Part shown: in pieces, positions 60,220-64,000 of the stretch
Position numbering within the stretch: position 1 is the stretch's first letter
How the letters are laid out: each line of letters starts with the position of its first letter
Position numbers and translations under genes: made by a program
Source of the DNA: Actinomycetota bacterium
GTDB lineage: Bacteria > Actinomycetota > Acidimicrobiia > Acidimicrobiales > Ilumatobacteraceae
Length of the DNA stretch: 64,000 bases
Reading direction: 5' to 3'
Assembly (NCBI GenBank): GCA_009701715.1
Contig: WLJO01000007.1
Coordinates: 1-64,000 of the forward strand
Notes under the pieces: generated by a model
What the model was told of the DNA's origin: nothing
The model's input: the letters and a program-made list of their open reading frames with translations, nothing else
Database searches by the model: none

Positions 60220-61444
60220 GCAACTCCCGATCGTAACCACACCCCCACCGCACCCGAGGTCGGGTGACGTGGAGGACGTCGACGGGTTCGCGGGTGCGAT
60301 GCCGCTCGACGACGTGGTCCGTTTGCCGTCGAGGCGTCACCGTTGGTGGGGTGGGCCGCTCGCTCTCGTCGGCGTAGCGGTTCCCCTCGTTGCACTCGTC
60401 GGCAACGTGATTCGGGTGGACCATTGGGCGTACGCACCGGGAGCGGCCTCTCCGGTCGGGTCGCGCCTCGAGTTCGACAACCTCCCCGACAACATCGTCG
60501 AGGACGACTCCCCCGGCCAATTCCTCTTCGTGACGGTGAGCGGGGCGCACCTCAATGTGCTGCAGTTCACGCTCGGCCGTGGCGACAACGACGTCCGGAT
60601 CCTGAGTCGTGAGCAGCGCTTCGGGAGGGCGGACCCGTCCGAGGAGCGTCAGATCGACCTGCAGATGATGAGGGATGCCAAGGAGGTCGCGGAGTTCGTC
60701 GCGTACCGCCGCCTCGGCCTCGATGCCCGTCTCCGGGCGGGTGCCGTGGTCGTCGAGCAGCTGCTCTGCGTCAACGGAGAGGTAATCCGTTCCGATGCGT
60801 GTGACAAGGAGGCACCTGCAGGTGGGTTCCTCCAGCGTGGGGCAACCATTACCGCTGTCGATGGCGTGCCCACGCCGACAGTCGAGGACCTCGCCCCCGT
60901 CATGGCGAGACTCCGGCCGGGCGACGATGTGACGGTCACCTACCGATTGGCGCACGGCGAGGACGAAAAGACAGCAACCTTTGCAACGATCGCGTCGAGG
61001 GAGGCAGATGGGCGTCAGAGCCGGGCGCTCATCGGTTTTGCCGCCCACGACACGTACTCGGTGGTCCTTCCGTTCCGCGCAACGATCGACACCGATGCCA
61101 TCGGTGGGCCCTCTGCCGGTCTCGCCTTCACGCTCACGCTCATCGACCGGCTCAGTCCGGGCTCGCTCACCGGCGGCCGCCGCATTGCGGTGACCGGAAC
61201 GATCGAGACCGACGGTTCGATCGGGGCAATCGGTGGCCTTCGCCAGAAGGTCGCGGCGGTGCGCAGGACAGGCGCAGCATTTTTCCTCGTTCCCACGGCA
61301 CAGGGTGAGGACGGGATCGACGGCCTTGCAGAAGCACGAAAGGCGGCCGGTGACGGCCTGGAGATCGTGCCGGTCGCAACCCTCGAGGAGGCCCTGCAGG
61401 CGCTGGTCGAGCGCGGCGGTACACCGATACCCCCACCGCGCTGA
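60203..61444 (+). CDS. PDZ-domain Lon-type (S16) membrane serine protease, YlbL-like
   Basis: 413 residues: cytoplasmic N-terminus, one membrane helix (L-A-L-V-G-V-A-V-P-L-V-A-L-V-G), an extracytoplasmic PDZ domain (around G-A-T-I-T-A-V-D-G-V-P-T-P-T-V-E-D-L) and a Lon-type protease domain. The catalytic dyad is intact: Ser304 in G-G-P-S-A-G-L-A-F and Lys349 in G-L-R-Q-K-V-A-A-V. Homologues in actinobacteria are usually followed by UPF0182, as found here two genes on. Start ATG at 60203; earlier in-frame codons run through the opposite gene. Confidence 0.92.
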   Translation: MLDDNTQLPIVTTPPPHPRSGDVEDVDGFAGAMPLDDVVRLPSRRHRWWGGPLALVGVAVPLVALVGNVIRVDHWAYAPGAASPVGSRLEFDNLPDNIVEDDSPGQFLFVTVSGAHLNVLQFTLGRGDNDVRILSREQRFGRADPSEERQIDLQMMRDAKEVAEFVAYRRLGLDARLRAGAVVVEQLLCVNGEVIRSDACDKEAPAGGFLQRGATITAVDGVPTPTVEDLAPVMARLRPGDDVTVTYRLAHGEDEKTATFATIASREADGRQSRALIGFAAHDTYSVVLPFRATIDTDAIGGPSAGLAFTLTLIDRLSPGSLTGGRRIAVTGTIETDGSIGAIGGLRQKVAAVRRTGAAFFLVPTAQGEDGIDGLAEARKAAGDGLEIVPVATLEEALQALVERGGTPIPPPR

Positions 61445-61506
61445 GAGTCGCGCGTCGAGGGGTAATGCCACCTGCGGACCGGCAGCGAGCCGTACCATCT
61501 GCACTA

Positions 61507-63048
61507 ATGGCAGTTTCCTTCCCCCGGCCCGACCCCGAGTCGTCGCCGATCGGGTCTTTCCGTGTCGTCCGGCGGGGTTTCGACCCCGACGAGGTGCGTT
61601 CGAGGCTCCAGCAACTTGTGGACGAGATCGATCAGTCCCGGGAGCGCGAGCGCGTCCTCGAGCGTGAGTTCGCGAACGCGAGCCGTCCGAAGGTCGCGGT
61701 CGACCAACTCGACCGGGAGGTTTTGGTGAGCCTTGTCGGCGAGGAGACCGAGCGCCTGCTCAGCGACGCGCGGGACGAGGCGGCGCGTGTACGTGCGCGA
61801 GCCGAGGACGAAGCGGTGCAGCTCGTCGCTGTCGCCTACGAAGAAGTGGCACGCGTGCGTGAGTCCGTGCAGGAGGAAGTGACCTACCTGCAGGGCGTGA
61901 CCGCCGAGCAGGTGGAGACCGAGCTCGCCTCGGCCCGCGGACGCGGTCTCGAGATGGTCACCGAGGCACGCGAGTACCGCGAGAAGGTACTCGCCGACCT
62001 TGCGCAGCGCCGAGACCTCGCGAGGGAGCAGATCAGGGCGCTCATCGACGGCCGGGACCACCTCCTGCGGGCCTTCGAGGTAGCGAGACTTGCCGCTGTC
62101 GACATCATCGTCGAACTGGAGCAGGCCGCCCCCAGCGATGACCTGAGCGCGCCCGAACAGTTCATCTCCCGGCAGTCCGCAGAGTCCGCTATCTACGACG
62201 CCGACGATGACATCACACCGGTCAACGGGATCGAGCTGCCCGCTGTGGCATCCGGGGGGACCGTTGTGCCCGAGTACACAGTGCCGGTCCACGACGACTT
62301 CGAGCACCCTGGTGCGGGAACAGGCCCGGTCGACGCGACGATCAGGACCGCAACACTCGCGGACGGCGACACACAGCCAACACCGTCGACTGGGGTGGTT
62401 TTCGATCATTTCGCGGCCCGCCGAACCGTGCTCGCGCCGCTCATCGAGTCGCTCGTGAAGCAGTTCAAGCGCGTCGTTGTGGACGAACAGAACGATGTAC
62501 TCACAGCAATCCGGCGCACGGAGCGGGTGAGCGGCATCGCGGAACTGCTGCCGGACGAGGATTCGCATGTTGCGCGCTATTGCTCGTGCTCGCTCGCCGA
62601 GGCAGCCGACGCCTTTGTCGCCGGGGCGGCGTCGATGGACGGTGGTGCTGCCCCCGAGCCGCGCGGACCGGGCACAGCGGTTCTCGACCGTTTCGCCGAG
62701 GAACTCGTGCTCCCGATGCGTGAGCGACTCGAGCGCGTGATCGAGAGTTCGCAGGGCAACCGTTTCGAACTGAGCGCATTCGTCCGCAGCGCGTACCGGG
62801 AGTGGAAGCAGCGCTTCGACAGCCTCGCGGAGGAGTTGTTGCTGCACGCGTACGGTCTCGGCGCCTATTCGGTGCTCCCTGTGGGGAGTCTCGTCGTGTG
62901 GCAGCCCGACCCGAATGCACCGGGCTGTCCGGAGGTGTCGGCGAACGCCGGTGTGGTGATCCGGGTACCGGACACTTTCCCGAGCGGACATGTTCACCCG
63001 CCGGCTTCGGCATCGTGCCGGTGCATGATCCAACGCCTGCCGGAGTAG
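61507..63048 (+). CDS. DivIVA-like coiled-coil protein with C-terminal unknown domain
   Basis: About 513 residues. The start has I-G-S-F-R-V-V-R-R-G-F-D-P-D-E-V-R-S-R-L-Q-Q-L, the DivIVA N-terminal pattern that binds curved membranes at poles and septa. A long coiled coil follows (about 60-215) with A-R-D-E-A-A-R-V-R-A-R-A-E-D-E-A, as in DivIVA/Wag31. The remaining 250 residues are unusual: an acidic linker, then a helical region (L-A-P-L-I-E-S-L-V-K-Q-F-K) and a Cys-containing tail (P-G-C-P-E, S-C-R-C-M) that could bind metal. Cytoplasmic, no helix. ATG at 61507 with TACCAT (61493-61498) 8 nt upstream. Probably a polar-growth or division scaffold; inference. Confidence 0.75.
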   Translation: MAVSFPRPDPESSPIGSFRVVRRGFDPDEVRSRLQQLVDEIDQSRERERVLEREFANASRPKVAVDQLDREVLVSLVGEETERLLSDARDEAARVRARAEDEAVQLVAVAYEEVARVRESVQEEVTYLQGVTAEQVETELASARGRGLEMVTEAREYREKVLADLAQRRDLAREQIRALIDGRDHLLRAFEVARLAAVDIIVELEQAAPSDDLSAPEQFISRQSAESAIYDADDDITPVNGIELPAVASGGTVVPEYTVPVHDDFEHPGAGTGPVDATIRTATLADGDTQPTPSTGVVFDHFAARRTVLAPLIESLVKQFKRVVVDEQNDVLTAIRRTERVSGIAELLPDEDSHVARYCSCSLAEAADAFVAGAASMDGGAAPEPRGPGTAVLDRFAEELVLPMRERLERVIESSQGNRFELSAFVRSAYREWKQRFDSLAEELLLHAYGLGAYSVLPVGSLVVWQPDPNAPGCPEVSANAGVVIRVPDTFPSGHVHPPASASCRCMIQRLPE

Positions 63049-63058
63049 GTTTCACGGG

Positions 63059-64000
63059 GTGCGCAACCCCTCGGATATCCCTTCCCGTCGTCCAGGGCTG
63101 CCCAAGCTCCGTCTGAGCTCGCGAGGACGGATAGCGATCGCAGTCGGTGCGTTCGTCCTGATCATCGCGTTGTTCTCGGGGCGTGGAGTGGCGAGTTTCT
63201 ACGTCGATGCGCTCTGGTTCCGATCGGTCGGTCGTTCCGACGTGTTCTGGGGAACGTTCTGGGTGAAGGTCGTGCTCGCAGCGATCGGCGTGATCGCGTT
63301 CGCGGCGATGTCGTTCACGAGCCTGACCATTGCGGACCGCATCGCTCCGGAGGTGCGCATTGCCGGGCCGGAGGACGAGGTGCTCGACCGGGTGCGCAAG
63401 TTTGTCGGGGCACGCCGCAAGACGCTGCGGCTCGGTCTCTGTGCGATGTTCGCGTTGCTCGTCGGCATGCCCGCTGCCGGACACTGGAAGCAGTGGCTGA
63501 TGTTCCGCAACAGCGTGTCGTTCAACACGCCTGACCCTCAGTTCAACCAGGACGTGTCGTGGTACGTCTTCCGGTTGCCGTTCCTCAACTTCCTGTTCGG
63601 TTGGTTCTTCGCCGCAATCGTTCTCGTCACGGTGCTCACCGTGGTGGCCCACTACCTGAACGGCGGGATCCGTACGTCCGGGGCTGCTCCGCGCGTCACC
63701 CCCCAGGTCAAGCTTCACCTGTCGATCCTGCTGGTACTGCTGGCGGTCGTGAAGGCGGCGCAGTACTGGCTTCGCCGCTACACGCTCACCTCGTCAACTC
63801 GGGGGTTCGTGCAGGGCGCCGGCTACACCGACGTGAAGGCAACACTGCCGGCGCTGAACCTGCTCATCCTCATCTCCGTGGCCGCGGCCGTGCTGCTCAT
63901 CTGGAACGTTCGCCAACGCGGATGGCGCCTGCCGGTGATCGCCGTCGGTCTCTGGGCAGTGGTTGCGCTTGTTGCCGGGGCGATCTATCCGGCAATCGTC
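63059..64000 (+). CDS. UPF0182 family membrane protein, 5' part
   Basis: 314 residues are visible and the gene runs off the window. The start R-L-S-S-R-G-R-I-A-I-A-V-G-A-F-V-L-I-I-A-L-F-S-G-R then Y-V-D-A-L-W-F-R-S-V-G-R-S-D-V-F-W and F-N-T-P-D-P-Q-F-N-Q-D-V-S-W-Y-V-F-R-L-P-F matches COG1615/UPF0182, large seven-helix proteins of about 900 residues. Function is unknown in the family. The GTG at 63059 follows TAGGTT (63046-63051) by 7 nt; that hexamer contains the stop codon of the preceding gene. Confidence 0.92.
   Translation, partial: MRNPSDIPSRRPGLPKLRLSSRGRIAIAVGAFVLIIALFSGRGVASFYVDALWFRSVGRSDVFWGTFWVKVVLAAIGVIAFAAMSFTSLTIADRIAPEVRIAGPEDEVLDRVRKFVGARRKTLRLGLCAMFALLVGMPAAGHWKQWLMFRNSVSFNTPDPQFNQDVSWYVFRLPFLNFLFGWFFAAIVLVTVLTVVAHYLNGGIRTSGAAPRVTPQVKLHLSILLVLLAVVKAAQYWLRRYTLTSSTRGFVQGAGYTDVKATLPALNLLILISVAAAVLLIWNVRQRGWRLPVIAVGLWAVVALVAGAIYPAIV

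Overview
The window is a single high-GC chromosomal segment of an actinomycete. Two WhiB proteins, a SenX3/RegX3-type phosphate two-component system, TatA, a DUF2342 protein, a Lon-type PDZ protease next to a UPF0182 membrane protein, and many apparently leaderless genes all fit Actinomycetota. The mix of families suggests a deep lineage such as Acidimicrobiia, but that placement is inference. I saw no rRNA, tRNA, CRISPR array, insertion sequence or prophage.

Layout. 1-6,400: groES end and groEL, small proteins, a Nudix hydrolase, an alpha/beta hydrolase and guaA. 6,400-13,600: copper ATPase with its chaperone, a coiled-coil M15 peptidase, a phosphotransferase, a dienelactone hydrolase-like protein and a MoxR/ChlI-type AAA ATPase. 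13,700-20,500: cspA, a GH1-like protein with lost catalytic residues next to a class III cyclase, a VWA protein, whiB, a formiminotransferase-like gene, tatA, a second whiB and a small conserved protein. 20,540-47,700: a very large phosphate-associated region. 47,700-64,000: ordinary actinobacterial genes (MFS transporter, DUF2342, HpcH aldolase, SDR-like, degenerate HtrA-like, MoaE, MreB, enoyl-CoA hydratase, sugar dehydrogenase lipoprotein, TesB thioesterase, nitroreductase, TetR, HEAT protein, PDZ-Lon protease, DivIVA-like protein, UPF0182).

The most interesting part is 22.6-40.9 kb, between ppk1 and a textbook pstSCAB-phoU-senX3-regX3 cluster. It holds a second Pst-like ABC operon (small membrane protein, PstC, PstA, membrane-anchored PstS-like protein, an 880-residue exported protein, two membrane-anchored small proteins, a sortase-fold protein lacking all three catalytic residues, PstB). 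Six successive junctions overlap by 4 bp. Downstream come a soluble PstS-like protein, a secreted protein ending in a WxL-like domain, a DUF916/WxL-interacting-type membrane protein and a further anchored exported protein. Four proteins share an extracellular domain I do not recognise, marked by C-x-G-D, (W/V)-Q-(T/S)-F, D-P and G-(E/Q)-Y-x-x-G-(V/I)-A-C motifs. PHO-box-like 11-bp repeats precede at least four units, so phosphate starvation probably induces the whole set. I infer a phosphate-responsive cell-surface assembly that couples an importer to wall-associated WxL-type proteins.

A second window-wide pattern is a TA(C/G)NNT hexamer placed 6-8 nt upstream of about 19 start codons on both strands, the expected signature of leaderless transcription. 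I used it to choose several starts.
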